From assembly GCF_001854605.1 (NCBI RefSeq), contig NZ_MKJU01000025.1, positions 744,378 through 808,377 of the forward strand: a DNA stretch of 64,000 bases. The letters run 5' to 3'. Of this stretch, positions 1 through 9,457 are shown one piece after another. How positions within the stretch are numbered: position 1 is the stretch's first letter; every line of letters starts with the position of its first letter. Source of the stretch: Pseudoalteromonas amylolytica (GTDB lineage: Bacteria; Pseudomonadota; Gammaproteobacteria; Enterobacterales; Alteromonadaceae). Under the pieces are notes generated by a model that was given only the letters and a program-made list of their open reading frames with translations, made no database searches and had not been told where the DNA came from. The translations under genes were made by a program, and so were the position numbers.

Positions 1-459
1 GCGCCATATATGCATAAAGGTGCTACAAAACTACACTTTTATAACAGTATATATCTATCACCCTGTCTGCTGTCTGCTGTCTGCTGTCTGCTGTCTGCTG
101 TCTGCTGTCTGCTGTCTGCTCGGGAATAACCAGTGTAAATGTTTTGTAACCTTTGTTTCTCGTTTTGTTTCTAATTTTATACGGGATTTACTAAGCTTTT
201 CCGCAGTTTTTTTAATGCATGTAATTTTCTGCGCAGCTAATTTATATGAATAAAGTATTTATGATCATCTGCGCATAAACTTACGCAACCTATGTTGCAT
301 AAGCGACTAATTTACGTATTTTTGAGATGAAAGTTCTCATATCCCATCGTATTAATGTTTACATATTGTTAATGGTGTGTTTCTATATGCGCGCCATAAA
401 AACAATAATTCATAACGAAATCAACATTTCGATAGAGTTTCATAAATTAGGGGAAATCT
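1..459. other. AT-rich upstream region of the first TonB receptor
   Basis: No convincing gene lies here. The stretch holds a 7-bp tandem repeat (63-120), an imperfect inverted repeat TACGCAAC-ctat-GTTGCATA at 282-301 that could be an operator, and AT-rich sequence suited to a promoter before the TonB-dependent receptor at 460. A GGGGA Shine-Dalgarno sits about 6 bases before that start. An open frame across the tandem repeat (20-253) is explained by the repeat itself and shows no protein features. Confidence 0.5.
63..120. repeat. 7-bp tandem repeat, about 8 copies
   Basis: The unit CTGTCTG is repeated without visible interruption about 8.3 times. The unit length is not a multiple of three, so copy-number changes would shift any frame read across it. 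It lies about 340 bases upstream of the TonB receptor start, too far to act by simple promoter spacing unless a distal promoter is used. Function unknown. Confidence 0.9.
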
Positions 460-3327
460 ATGCTCAACTCAACGCTATGTAATGCTATTAGACTGGCTTT
501 AATGGGCGGTCTGGCATTATCTGGTCAAACTGCAATGGCAGCCGAAAACGAGGGTGGTCAAGCAAAAAACGAAAAAGAAATCGAACGTATTGTTACTACG
601 GGCTCTCGTATTGGCCGTGCCGAAATAGAAGGGCCATCGCCAGTTGTGGTGATGACCGCGGAAGATATTGAAGCGAAGGGGTTTAGCAACGTATTTGAGG
701 CGATTCAGTCGCTTTCATCTGCAACCGGAGACACACAGGGCCAAGGTTACACCAATAGTTTCACACCGAATGCTGAAACTGCGAACTTACGTGGTATGGG
801 CGCAAACCGAACGCTTGTGTTACTTAATGGCCGCCGTGTTGCCAACTATCCACGCGCATTTAACGGTGAGAATAACGTATTTAACTTGTCTACTATCAGT
901 GCAGCTGCAATTTCAAGAATTGAGATCCTCACAGGTGGCAGCTCGGCGGTTTATGGGTCTGATGCCATCGCTGGGGTTGTGAATATCATCACAAAAACCA
1001 ATGTTGAGGATACCACGGTACGCTTGCGCCATAGCACCACAGATCAAGGTGGTGGTGATAGTAACAAGTTCTCAATTACGGGTGGGTTTAGTGAGGGTGA
1101 TCTTAGCCTGACTTATGCACTTGAATATAGCCAACAAGATATGTTGCGCGGCTATGAGCGCGACTGGTTGGACGATTTTAACGATGGTCCTGCCACAGAA
1201 GAAGAGCCAGAATATCAAAGGGTTAATTCACGTTCTATAATGGCGGCAACCTATGATGGTGGGTTCACTTATTTACACCCTGATGAGTTTGGTAACAATC
1301 TGTGTGACCAATGGAGTGGCTATGAGTTATCTGAAAGACCTTCTAGGGGCTTTTACTGTGGCCGTGATAGCACCGGTGATGGCTCATACATTAATGACCG
1401 TGAGCATTTGTCTTTATACACCAATTTAACTTGGCAGCTAAACGCTGAACATGAGTTTTTTGCAGAAGCGCTCTATTGGGATAGTGAAGCGGAGAATCGC
1501 GGTGGTTACGGTATAAGCTGGGGAACTGACAGACTACCTGAGGGCATAGCAATCGCAGATCAATGGGTGTGGGATGCCACCAATGACCGCTACCTATTTA
1601 TGCAACGTACCTTCTCTGAAGAAGAGGTGGGTGATGTAAACGGTCACTTTGAAGATGAAATGCTTTATGCAGCAACAGGGTTCAGAGGCACGATATTAGA
1701 GGATTGGAGCTATGAAGTGTCTCTTTCTCATAGTGCGTCAGACAACTTTGAATATGAGAACTTAATTGCATCAGATAAAGCGATGGATTATTTCTTAGGG
1801 CAACCAGTTGCAGGCACGACCAATGAATTCAATCCTGACTTTGACCTGTTCTGGCGTCCTTTGGATGCACAGGGACGTAATGCTATTGTTGAAGTGAATG
1901 ACTCGAAAGCGGATGCCTCCGTCACTACTATTAATGCGTCTTTGACTGGTACTGCATTTGAATTACCGTCAGGCGAGGTTGATTTTGCGGTTGCCTTAGA
2001 ATGGTCCTCTGAAGATTACCAAATTAAGCTTGATCCACGTACATTGGATAAAAGCCGAGGTTGGGGTAATGGCTTGACGGGCACCGAAGGTGAGGGTGAG
2101 CGTGACCGTTACGGTATGGCACTGGAATTTAGGGTCCCAATTACTGAACAACTGCAAGCAAACATTGCGGGTCGTTATGATTACTATGATGATGAAACCG
2201 AAGTGGATGGGGCATTCACCTACCAACTGGGTTTAGAATACCGGCCACTTGATGAGCTACTAATTCGCGCAAATTACGGCACAACCTTTAGAGCGCCCGA
2301 TATCCATCAGGTATTTGCGGGACCTTCTGGTTTCTATCAGGGTTTTACCGACTATTGGTTAGAGAGTAAGTGTGTTCAGATAGTAACAGGTCAAGACACT
2401 GGGCTGTCGCAAGCAGAAAATGATGCGATTGCCTATCAGTGTGATATGGACAGTGCTGGTAAACTCAAAGAAGGACAGCGCTACCAAGGTACGCGAACAG
2501 GTAACAAAGGTCTTAAAGAAGAGACAGGCTACTCAGCCACACTTGGCTTTGTATGGAGTATCACCGATGAGGTCGATTTCATCGCCGATGTATACCGTAT
2601 CCGTATTGAAGATAAAGTAGAAAGCTGGGATACGGATCACTTCTTTAGAACAGAAGCCGCTTGTCGCAACGGTCAATCTGACAACCAAGCGTTATGTGAC
2701 GATGTACTCAATCGTATCAAGCGTTTTGATGCAGATGCGCCCAATGTGGGTTTAACGGTGAATACAGCGCATACCACCTATATTAACCAGTCATTGAGTG
2801 AACAAACCGGTTTTGATATGAATCTTAAGGCAGGCTTTGATTTAGGTGATTACGGCCAGCTGGATATTGATTTAAAATATACCCATGTACTTGAAGTGGT
2901 TAACCAAGAATTCCCAGGAGATGAGATTGACAAGGAATATCGTGATAGCTGGTTAAACAATGACTTTCGCTCACGCTGGGACAATAAATTTGGTTGGCGT
3001 AAAGATGACTGGATTGTTCAACTGCAACAAACCCGTTTAGGCTCAAGCTGGAACTATGAAGATCCTGATCCAGACCGCAACCCAGCTGATGATCGTCGTG
3101 CGTTAGCTGCGCGTATGGCGCCTTGGTTGGTGTATAACCTAGGTATCACATACGTGGTCAACGACAACCACAACGTGAAGTTTGGTGTGAATAACCTACG
3201 TGATTCTAAAGCACGCAGTGATGAGAGTTACATCGGTGGCGATCCTTGGTTTAACCGTGCAAGATACCCTGTAACTACTGCAATTATGGGTCGTAGCTTC
3301 TCATTAGAGTGGATAGCACGCTTCTAA
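460..3327 (+). CDS. TonB-dependent outer-membrane receptor
   Basis: A 955-residue outer-membrane gated transporter that would import a substrate using TonB/ExbBD energy. A signal peptide ends near the AMA motif around residue 28. A TonB-box-like segment (ERIVTTGSR) follows near residue 42, then a plug domain to about residue 165 with the typical NLRGMG, LLNGRR and GGSSAVYGSDAIAGVVNI motifs. The rest is beta-barrel, ending in the aromatic C-terminus WIARF. Extracellular-loop cysteine pairs are present. Length and plug type match the large receptors that Alteromonadales use for oligosaccharides or peptides, but no catabolic genes are adjacent, so the substrate cannot be named. It is followed by a strong terminator and appears monocistronic. 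Confidence 0.93.
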   Translation: MLNSTLCNAIRLALMGGLALSGQTAMAAENEGGQAKNEKEIERIVTTGSRIGRAEIEGPSPVVVMTAEDIEAKGFSNVFEAIQSLSSATGDTQGQGYTNSFTPNAETANLRGMGANRTLVLLNGRRVANYPRAFNGENNVFNLSTISAAAISRIEILTGGSSAVYGSDAIAGVVNIITKTNVEDTTVRLRHSTTDQGGGDSNKFSITGGFSEGDLSLTYALEYSQQDMLRGYERDWLDDFNDGPATEEEPEYQRVNSRSIMAATYDGGFTYLHPDEFGNNLCDQWSGYELSERPSRGFYCGRDSTGDGSYINDREHLSLYTNLTWQLNAEHEFFAEALYWDSEAENRGGYGISWGTDRLPEGIAIADQWVWDATNDRYLFMQRTFSEEEVGDVNGHFEDEMLYAATGFRGTILEDWSYEVSLSHSASDNFEYENLIASDKAMDYFLGQPVAGTTNEFNPDFDLFWRPLDAQGRNAIVEVNDSKADASVTTINASLTGTAFELPSGEVDFAVALEWSSEDYQIKLDPRTLDKSRGWGNGLTGTEGEGERDRYGMALEFRVPITEQLQANIAGRYDYYDDETEVDGAFTYQLGLEYRPLDELLIRANYGTTFRAPDIHQVFAGPSGFYQGFTDYWLESKCVQIVTGQDTGLSQAENDAIAYQCDMDSAGKLKEGQRYQGTRTGNKGLKEETGYSATLGFVWSITDEVDFIADVYRIRIEDKVESWDTDHFFRTEAACRNGQSDNQALCDDVLNRIKRFDADAPNVGLTVNTAHTTYINQSLSEQTGFDMNLKAGFDLGDYGQLDIDLKYTHVLEVVNQEFPGDEIDKEYRDSWLNNDFRSRWDNKFGWRKDDWIVQLQQTRLGSSWNYEDPDPDRNPADDRRALAARMAPWLVYNLGITYVVNDNHNVKFGVNNLRDSKARSDESYIGGDPWFNRARYPVTTAIMGRSFSLEWIARF

Positions 3328-3387
3328 GGCTTGACGTGTACAAAGCGGTCATATCGATTGACCGCTCAATTAGAACAGGCAAAAAAA

Positions 3388-3407
3388 TACCCAGCAAATG
3401 CTGGGTA
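3388..3407. terminator. Bidirectional intrinsic terminator
   Basis: A perfect 9-bp stem (TACCCAGCA / TGCTGGGTA) flanked by an A-run on the left and a T-run on the right. It can therefore end both the TonB receptor gene (+) and the convergent asnS (-). Confidence 0.88.
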
Positions 3408-3434
3408 TTTTTATAATATAAAGCTGATATACGC

Positions 3435-4832
3435 TTAGTATGTCGCACTGCCTTTTGTACGGGGGAAGGCAATTACATCACGCACGTTACCCATACCGGT
3501 TACATATGCAACTAAACGCTCAAAACCTAGACCAAAACCAGAGTGAGGTACAGTGCCGTAACGACGCAAATCACGATACCAGCTGTAGTCTTCTTTATCT
3601 AAGCCCATTTCTTCTAAACGTGCATCCAAAACGTCTAAACGTTCTTCACGCTGTGAGCCACCGATGATTTCACCTATACCTGGCGCTACCACATCCATTG
3701 CGGCAACCGTTTTGCCATCTTCGTTTTGACGCATGTAGAAGGCTTTGATGTCGCGAGGGTAGTTCTTTATCACAACGGGTGCTTTGAAATGTTCTTCTGC
3801 TAAGTAGCGTTCATGCTCTGATTGCAAATCAACACCCCATTCAACAGGGAATTCAAACTTCTTACCACAATCTTTAAGAATTTCGATAGCATCGGTGTAG
3901 TCAACTTGTGCGAAGTCTTTTTCAACAAACTCTTCCAAACGCGAGATAGCGGTTTTCTCGATACGCTGAGCAAAGAATTCCATATCATCACGACGCTCTG
4001 CTAACACGGCTTTGAATACATACTTCAACATGCTCTCCGCAAGCTGAGCGATATCTTCCAGATCCGCAAACGCGACTTCCGGCTCAACCATCCAAAACTC
4101 AGCCAAGTGGCGAGATGTGTTTGAGTTTTCAGCGCGGAATGTTGGGCCAAAGGTATAAATTTTTGACATAGCGCTTGCGTATGTTTCGCCGTTTAGCTGG
4201 CCAGATACAGTAAGGAATGCTTCTTTACCAAAGAAGTCTTCGCTGTAGTCAACATCGCCTTTGTCTGTACGAGGCAGGTTGTTCATATCAAGCGTTGACA
4301 CTCGGAACATTTCACCTGCGCCTTCACAGTCACTCGCTGTGATGATAGGCGTGCTGATCCACATGTAGCCTTGCTCGTGGAAGAAGCGATGAATCGCCTG
4401 ACTTAAGCAGTTACGTACACGTGTTACAGCACCAATCACGTTAGTACGAGGGCGTAAGTGGGCGTGTTCACGTAAGTATTCAATACTATGGCGCTTAGCG
4501 GCCATAGGGTAGGTGTCTGGGTTCTCAACCCAGCCTAATACCTCTACTGAGTTGGCTTGAATTTCGAATGCCTGACCTTGACCTTCAGATTGAACTAACA
4601 CGCCTGTTACTTTCACAGAGCAACCAGCCGTTAAGCGGGTAACTTCATCATAATTATTGAGCGAATTAGGAACAACTGCTTGGATAGGATCAAAACAAGA
4701 ACCGTCATGAACGGCTAAGAAAGAAATACCTGCTTTTGAATCGCGGCGTGTACGGATCCAGCCTTTGACTGTTACCTGGCTGTCAACCGCAACGGTGCCC
4801 TTGAGTAGCTCCGTTATCGCTATGTGGCTCAT
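3435..4832 (-). CDS. asnS: Asparaginyl-tRNA synthetase
   Basis: Cytoplasmic class II aminoacyl-tRNA synthetase charging tRNA-Asn. An N-terminal OB-fold anticodon-binding domain (about residues 15-115) is followed by the class II catalytic core with motif 2 around [17 protein letters not shown] and motif 3 near the C-terminus (GFGLGFERL). The sequence follows E. coli AsnS closely along its whole length. I use ATG at 4832 (465 residues, near the E. coli 466): a GGAG Shine-Dalgarno lies 5 bases before it, whereas the in-frame GTG at 4838 sits too close to that site. It is convergent with the TonB receptor and divergent from the small kinase gene at 5160. Confidence 0.97.
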   Translation of the reverse strand: MSHIAITELLKGTVAVDSQVTVKGWIRTRRDSKAGISFLAVHDGSCFDPIQAVVPNSLNNYDEVTRLTAGCSVKVTGVLVQSEGQGQAFEIQANSVEVLGWVENPDTYPMAAKRHSIEYLREHAHLRPRTNVIGAVTRVRNCLSQAIHRFFHEQGYMWISTPIITASDCEGAGEMFRVSTLDMNNLPRTDKGDVDYSEDFFGKEAFLTVSGQLNGETYASAMSKIYTFGPTFRAENSNTSRHLAEFWMVEPEVAFADLEDIAQLAESMLKYVFKAVLAERRDDMEFFAQRIEKTAISRLEEFVEKDFAQVDYTDAIEILKDCGKKFEFPVEWGVDLQSEHERYLAEEHFKAPVVIKNYPRDIKAFYMRQNEDGKTVAAMDVVAPGIGEIIGGSQREERLDVLDARLEEMGLDKEDYSWYRDLRRYGTVPHSGFGLGFERLVAYVTGMGNVRDVIAFPRTKGSATY

Positions 4833-5159
4833 CTTCACTCCAATGATATAAGTTACCTAATAATTATTCGATTGTACCTGTAAATATTATTACAGGCACG
4901 TGAACCGTATCTTACCTTTGATAAAGCAATAAAAAAACACTCAATTGCAACTCTTTTACAAGTAAATTGGTATTAGTTCATTTAAAGCGCCTTTTTGTAC
5001 TTTTTATGAACAAATTGTGAGTGGCTTTAAGCGGCTGTAGTGAGTCAAACTACTCACTGCGCATACTTTGTTCATGTAATTCATGATTAAATTTAAAAAG
5101 TGTGGCATGATACGCGTTTATTTATGGATTGCTCACGACTTAGGTAACGTTAATCGTCG
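4833..5159. promoter_or_regulatory. Divergent intergenic region, asnS and small kinase
   Basis: This 327-bp AT-rich gap must hold the promoters of asnS (-) and the kinase gene (+). An inverted repeat AGTGAGT-caaact-ACTCACT spans 5039-5058, about 100 bases before the kinase start, and could be an operator or leader hairpin. No gene is apparent. Confidence 0.45.
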
Positions 5160-5594
5160 ATGAAACAAGTTTTTATTTTGAGGGGCTTACCCGGATGCGG
5201 TAAGACACATTATGCGCAAACGCTTGCTGATGAACTGGTAGCAGGCGATGAAAGCCAATATTTGATCTGCTCAACCGATGACTACTTTTATAATGATGCC
5301 GGAGAATATCATTTTGAGAAGTACAAGCTGCCGCAGTACCACAATCTCAATTTAGCACGTTTTATAAATGGCTTAAGCGAGGGGATCCCACTGATAATTG
5401 TAGATAACACTAACATCAAAAAGTGGGAATTTATCGCCTACAGCGCAGCGGCCACAGCGATGGGTTATCAAGTCAAAGAAGTGATAGTGGGTGAAGTTAA
5501 AGACAAGTCAATGCAGCATCTTTATGCAAAACGCAACACTCATGGTGTTGCCCTTAAAACCATCAGCAAAATGGCGTATATCTTTGAGTGGTAA
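5160..5594 (+). CDS. P-loop kinase-like protein, N4BP2L-type AAA_33
   Basis: A 144-residue single-domain P-loop NTPase. Walker A is GLPGCGKT at residues 9-16. A STDDYF motif follows near residue 39, then IIVDNTNIKKWE near residue 79 and a C-terminal KRNTHGV segment near residue 128. This order (GLPGSGKT, STDDFF, IDNTN, RNxHGV) is the one I know from animal N4BP2L1/N4BP2L2 and the polynucleotide-kinase-like AAA_33 group, so a nucleoside, nucleotide or RNA-end kinase is possible. The real substrate is unknown. No clear Shine-Dalgarno precedes the start. It stands alone, converging on the metal exporter gene with 3 bases between stops. Confidence 0.75.
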   Translation: MKQVFILRGLPGCGKTHYAQTLADELVAGDESQYLICSTDDYFYNDAGEYHFEKYKLPQYHNLNLARFINGLSEGIPLIIVDNTNIKKWEFIAYSAAATAMGYQVKEVIVGEVKDKSMQHLYAKRNTHGVALKTISKMAYIFEW

Positions 5595-5597
5595 TCT

Positions 5598-6734
5598 TTA
5601 GAACCAGTAAATCGTATAAGCGACTAACAAAGCGGGCAGCACAGAGTAGCAGGTAGCTAAAAGCGCAGCCTTAGGCGCGAGAGCTATGGCTGGAAACAGC
5701 GCATCGCCATCGTTGGAGATTGCATTCCCTGCCAATGCACTGAACGGAATCACGCCCTGTATATAAAGTGTGGCTACAATGATTTGTGGCCCACAACCTG
5801 GCAATAAACCAATTATTATGCCTAGCATCGGTGTTAATGCGGCAACAGAACTAAACCAAGTTGCAATATCAAATCCCGTTCCTAGTACTATGATTTCGTA
5901 AAGCATAAAACTGGCAATCACCCAAACACTCACAAAATGGGTATCTTTGACAGCTAAAGTGAAATCGTCAGTGGTCTCGAGGTTTTGTGTTGAAGACGAT
6001 TGCAGGTTGCCATCTAGTGCCCAGCAAAGCGTAGCAAAAATTGCCATTGAACAGCCAAATAGTTGTACTAAGTAAGACATTGCACCCAGTTGTATATTTG
6101 CAGCCAGTAATAGAGAAATCAACAGGCAAGGTATTAGTAGACATTGCCACAATCTACTGGCAATACGACTCACAACATCACTGTTATGTGTAGTTGGGGT
6201 ATGGCTGCGGTGCGCAACTTCCAATTCTGGCTCGGGCAGGGTGTTAACAAGTATCCCACTCACAAAGCCAACTGCTATCCCGAGCGCGATCATCAGCAGT
6301 CCATCTAGCGGCTTTTTTGCCAGTAGGAGAAAAGCGGCATCCCCCATGGTCGATGTTAATACAGCCACTAGAGAGCCAAAGCTGGCCTGACGTTGAGTAT
6401 ATTGAGTGACCACTATAATTGCACCACCACAACCAGGTAACGCGCCTAGAACAGAAGCGAATGCGACTTCAAGCGCGGGCGACTTACTACTCAGATAGCG
6501 TAATTCAAGCTGGGGAAGGCGACCTACTACTCGGTGATAAATATATAAAGTACCAGCCACAAATACAGCAACCTGAAAGAACGCGTCTGCAAGTGTTGTA
6601 ATGGTTGTAGCGCGTGTTGGCGAATAGACAATTGCACACACTAGTAGCAGCGGCAATATCAAGCGTTTATTATAAACATACTGGCGAGCTAGGGTGTTGA
6701 AGTAAAAGCGATACTTTATAGAAGATGAAAGCAT
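5598..6734 (-). CDS. Putative 10-TM heavy-metal exporter (ArsP_2-like)
   Basis: A 378-residue polytopic inner-membrane protein with two similar halves. Each half carries the LPGCG signature (LGALPGCGGA near residue 97, GLLPGCGPQ near residue 313), and STMGDAAF / ISNDGDALF elements follow in matching positions. This internal duplication and the PGCG motifs fit the putative manganese/heavy-metal exporter family (PF11449-like). The substrate is not proven. A Fur-like box lies 46-64 bases upstream and a 12-bp-arm hairpin abuts the start codon, so there is no room for a Shine-Dalgarno at the annotated ATG. Initiation may be leaderless-like, or at a downstream codon. Expression in response to iron or manganese is the likely regulation. 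Confidence 0.75.
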   Translation of the reverse strand: MLSSSIKYRFYFNTLARQYVYNKRLILPLLLVCAIVYSPTRATTITTLADAFFQVAVFVAGTLYIYHRVVGRLPQLELRYLSSKSPALEVAFASVLGALPGCGGAIIVVTQYTQRQASFGSLVAVLTSTMGDAAFLLLAKKPLDGLLMIALGIAVGFVSGILVNTLPEPELEVAHRSHTPTTHNSDVVSRIASRLWQCLLIPCLLISLLLAANIQLGAMSYLVQLFGCSMAIFATLCWALDGNLQSSSTQNLETTDDFTLAVKDTHFVSVWVIASFMLYEIIVLGTGFDIATWFSSVAALTPMLGIIIGLLPGCGPQIIVATLYIQGVIPFSALAGNAISNDGDALFPAIALAPKAALLATCYSVLPALLVAYTIYWF

Positions 6735-6770
6735 ATAGTGTAACCCAGTAAAACAATAGGGTTACACTAT
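6735..6770 (-). promoter_or_regulatory. Hairpin/operator abutting the exporter start codon
   Basis: Perfect 12-bp arms ATAGTGTAACCC and GGGTTACACTAT are separated by 12 bases, and the arm ends exactly where the exporter ATG begins. As RNA it would bury the ribosome-binding region; as DNA it could be an operator. It may also end transcription from the M28 peptidase gene upstream. Confidence 0.6.
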
Positions 6771-6779
6771 ATTTTAGAT

Positions 6780-6798
6780 CTAAATGATAATCAATGTC
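6780..6798. promoter_or_regulatory. Fur-family box upstream of metal exporter
   Basis: I count 14 of 19 matches to the Fur consensus GATAATGATAATCATTATC, with the central TGATAATCA intact. It lies just after the stop of the M28 peptidase gene and upstream of the exporter. A Fur paralogue such as Mur could equally use it. Confidence 0.6.
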
Positions 6799-6806
6799 AC
6801 TTAGAA

Positions 6807-8435
6807 CTATTTGCGTTGAAACTCAGAACTTGCGTTCCAAGTTGGCCATTGTGGTTGTTGAGAAACCTCATAGCCTACTTTATAAAACAACTGCAAGTCT
6901 TGCACCGCACCACTTAAGTCCCACTCGTCGCGATAACGGTCACATGGTTGGTGATAACAACCACGTAGAACAAGGCTCATTCGCTTACGGTAATCAGCGG
7001 TTTGCTCATCAAGGGCTTCAGTACCGCCGCCTGCATACATGGCAGGGACACCCATGTTAGCAAATGCAAAGTGATCAGAGCGATAGTATCCACCTGAGGC
7101 AGGTTTAGGATCGCCTGAAACAACTCGCCCTTGCTGCTTTGCAGCATCTGCAAGCGTGGTGTCTAACGAAGATTTACCAATACCAACCACACTGATGTCT
7201 TTTACTTTACCCAGTAGGTTTAAGCTATCCATGTTAATGTTGGCAACGGTTTTATCCGCTGGGATCACGGGGTTAGCAGCGTAAAACTTAGAGCCTAGTA
7301 GGCCTTGTTCTTCTGCGGTTACCGCTAAAAAGGTAATAGAGCGGTCTGGGCGAGTTGGTAACTTAGCGAATGCTTCGGCCACTTCAATCATGCCCCCTGT
7401 GCCAGTCGCATTATCGTGGGCACCATTGTAAATTTGGTCACCTTTACGATTCTTATCTGTGCCTAGGTGATCCCAGTGAGCTGAATAAATCACATGTTCG
7501 TCAGGTGTTTTACTGCCAGGTAGCGTGGCAATAAAGTTGTATGACGTTGAAGTTTTAATCTTACTCTTAACGGTGACAGAGGCGGTTAAATCTCCCATAT
7601 CAACATGATACGCGCCTTTTGCTGCGCTCGCTTTGGCAGTTTCAAAATCAAGACCGGCTTTGCTAAACAACTCTTTAGCTACATCTACCGTGACCCAACC
7701 TTCAACAGCCACTCTATCCATGTTGTTGTTGGCTTTTTGGAAACCAAATTGCTCGCCGCTCCAAGAGTTTTCAACCACGCTCCACGGGTAAGATGCAGGT
7801 GCTGTTTCATGAACAATGATAGCGCCTGCAGCTCCTTGACGGCTCGCTTCTTCAAATTTGTAAGTCCAACGGCCATAATAGGTCATTGCTTCACCAGTAA
7901 ACATACTTGGGTCTTTGGTTGCAAAACCTGGGTCGTTAACTAGCATAACAACTGTTTTGCCTTTAACGTCAAGACCTTCGTAGTCATTCCAATTGTATTC
8001 AGGCGCGTTAACACCATAGCCTACAAATACTAACTCAGAATCTTGAATTGACTCTAATGGACTGATTCGACTGGTGCCCATGACCATGTCTTTCTTATAT
8101 TGATATGCCTTACCACCAATATCTAAGGTCATGTTGGCGTCGGCTTCAATTGAAACAAGTGGCACTTCTTGAAAGAAGCTGTCGCCGTTACCAGGTTGAT
8201 AACCAAGTGCTTTAAATTGCTCGCTTAGATAGGCGAGTGTTAATTCTTCACCCTTTGATGAGGGCGCACGGCCACCAAATTCGTCTGATGCTAGAGTTTT
8301 GATGTGCTGAGCCAGTTGCTGAGCATTGATGCTATCATAAGCTGCTTGTACATCCGCATTGGTGTTAGAAGTTGTACTCGCACATCCTGCAAGTACAGCA
8401 ACAGCCAAAGCGCTGAGAGTCATTTTTAATTTCAT
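6807..8435 (-). CDS. M28-family zinc aminopeptidase, lipoprotein
   Basis: A 542-residue exported metallopeptidase that would release N-terminal amino acids outside the cytoplasm. The N-terminus is a lipoprotein signal with lipobox LAGC (residues 15-18). A PA-type insert lies around residues 150-290. The catalytic M28 domain shows the co-catalytic zinc ligands in order: HWDHLG, GAHDNATGTGG, AEEQGLLGS, NMDS and YRSDHF. The C-terminus (YHQPCDRYRDEW onward) matches the usual tail of this family, so it is full length. It is upstream of the metal exporter on the same strand with 72 bases between; co-transcription is possible but a hairpin intervenes. Confidence 0.92.
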   Translation of the reverse strand: MKLKMTLSALAVAVLAGCASTTSNTNADVQAAYDSINAQQLAQHIKTLASDEFGGRAPSSKGEELTLAYLSEQFKALGYQPGNGDSFFQEVPLVSIEADANMTLDIGGKAYQYKKDMVMGTSRISPLESIQDSELVFVGYGVNAPEYNWNDYEGLDVKGKTVVMLVNDPGFATKDPSMFTGEAMTYYGRWTYKFEEASRQGAAGAIIVHETAPASYPWSVVENSWSGEQFGFQKANNNMDRVAVEGWVTVDVAKELFSKAGLDFETAKASAAKGAYHVDMGDLTASVTVKSKIKTSTSYNFIATLPGSKTPDEHVIYSAHWDHLGTDKNRKGDQIYNGAHDNATGTGGMIEVAEAFAKLPTRPDRSITFLAVTAEEQGLLGSKFYAANPVIPADKTVANINMDSLNLLGKVKDISVVGIGKSSLDTTLADAAKQQGRVVSGDPKPASGGYYRSDHFAFANMGVPAMYAGGGTEALDEQTADYRKRMSLVLRGCYHQPCDRYRDEWDLSGAVQDLQLFYKVGYEVSQQPQWPTWNASSEFQRK

Positions 8436-8584
8436 AGCTGTTCTTTTGTTATTAAGTTAAGACGCGTAAGTATAAACATAAAAATCCATAACTTTCGAGC
8501 AGCTGCGATAGTTACCATGATCTGGCGTTGGCGCTTGGAGCAACATGGGGTAAACTGGCGCAAAGAATTTCTATGTAGTTATTA

Positions 8585-9457
8585 ATGAAAAAGTTCACAC
8601 CACCCGAAACCTTTGATGCAAAATTATTGAGCGGCGGTGCGTTTGAGCACTTAAACCGTATATTCAACCTAAACGAGCACGAAAACTGGCCAACCTTTGA
8701 CTGGTTAAATGCGCTCGCCAGTATTGCGAACTGTAACGGAAACACTCTAGAGTTTGTGCCTGACGCCCAGTTACAAGACGAAACTCGTTATTACGAGCAA
8801 ATTATATTCGAAACAGGGGCTGTACCTACCAGAGAACAAAATTGGCACGACTTGTTTGGCGCAATGATTTGGTGCTTGTTTCCAAAAACGAAAGCTTTAT
8901 TAAATAAGCAGCATATCATTGAAATCGATAAACATGGCCTCAAGCAGCGCAGCAAACACAGAAACGCATTGACCCTATTTGATGAGTGTGGAGTGGTGTT
9001 AGCAATGACTGACAACCGCTTTGCTGAGCAGCTTAAAAATCATTGCTGGGTTGACGCGTTTGTTACACAAAGAGCAAGCTGGGACAAAGAAATTAAGGCT
9101 TTCATATTCGGCCATGCTAATTATGAGATGTTGACTCAACCTTTTATTGGCCTAACGGGAAAAGCGTTATGTATTGAGGTTGAGGAGGCATTTTTTAAGC
9201 TAGACTTGCGGGCACAATATGAATATTTAGATACACGGTTAGTGGACATGATTGACCAAGGAGGTGTGCTTAACGATAACACCCAATTATCACCTCTGCC
9301 TTTACTGGGTGTACCAAATTGGTGGGACGCCAATCAATCTATAGAATTCTACCACAATACCGACTATTTCAGAGCTAAGCGAAGGAACACACATGATAGA
9401 AGTCAAGGCGTTGCAAAAACGCTTCAAACTGACCAAAGCACATCAACAAAAGGGTAA
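8585..9457 (+). CDS. DUF3025 domain protein
   Basis: A 290-residue cytoplasmic protein without signal peptide or membrane segment. Its WHDLFGAMIWCLFPKTK segment and the later PLPLLGVPNWW...FYHNTDYFR block are hallmarks I recognise from the DUF3025 family of gammaproteobacteria. Function is unknown. The last 20 or so residues, after the family's conserved end, are read in another frame across the first 65 bases of the ABC ATPase gene, so translation of the two is probably coupled. Confidence 0.8.
   Translation: MKKFTPPETFDAKLLSGGAFEHLNRIFNLNEHENWPTFDWLNALASIANCNGNTLEFVPDAQLQDETRYYEQIIFETGAVPTREQNWHDLFGAMIWCLFPKTKALLNKQHIIEIDKHGLKQRSKHRNALTLFDECGVVLAMTDNRFAEQLKNHCWVDAFVTQRASWDKEIKAFIFGHANYEMLTQPFIGLTGKALCIEVEEAFFKLDLRAQYEYLDTRLVDMIDQGGVLNDNTQLSPLPLLGVPNWWDANQSIEFYHNTDYFRAKRRNTHDRSQGVAKTLQTDQSTSTKG

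Noticed and set aside
20..253. 77-codon frame with repeated Cys/Leu heptads
   Set aside because: The repeats come from the 7-bp tandem DNA repeat read in one frame; no ribosome site and no protein features.
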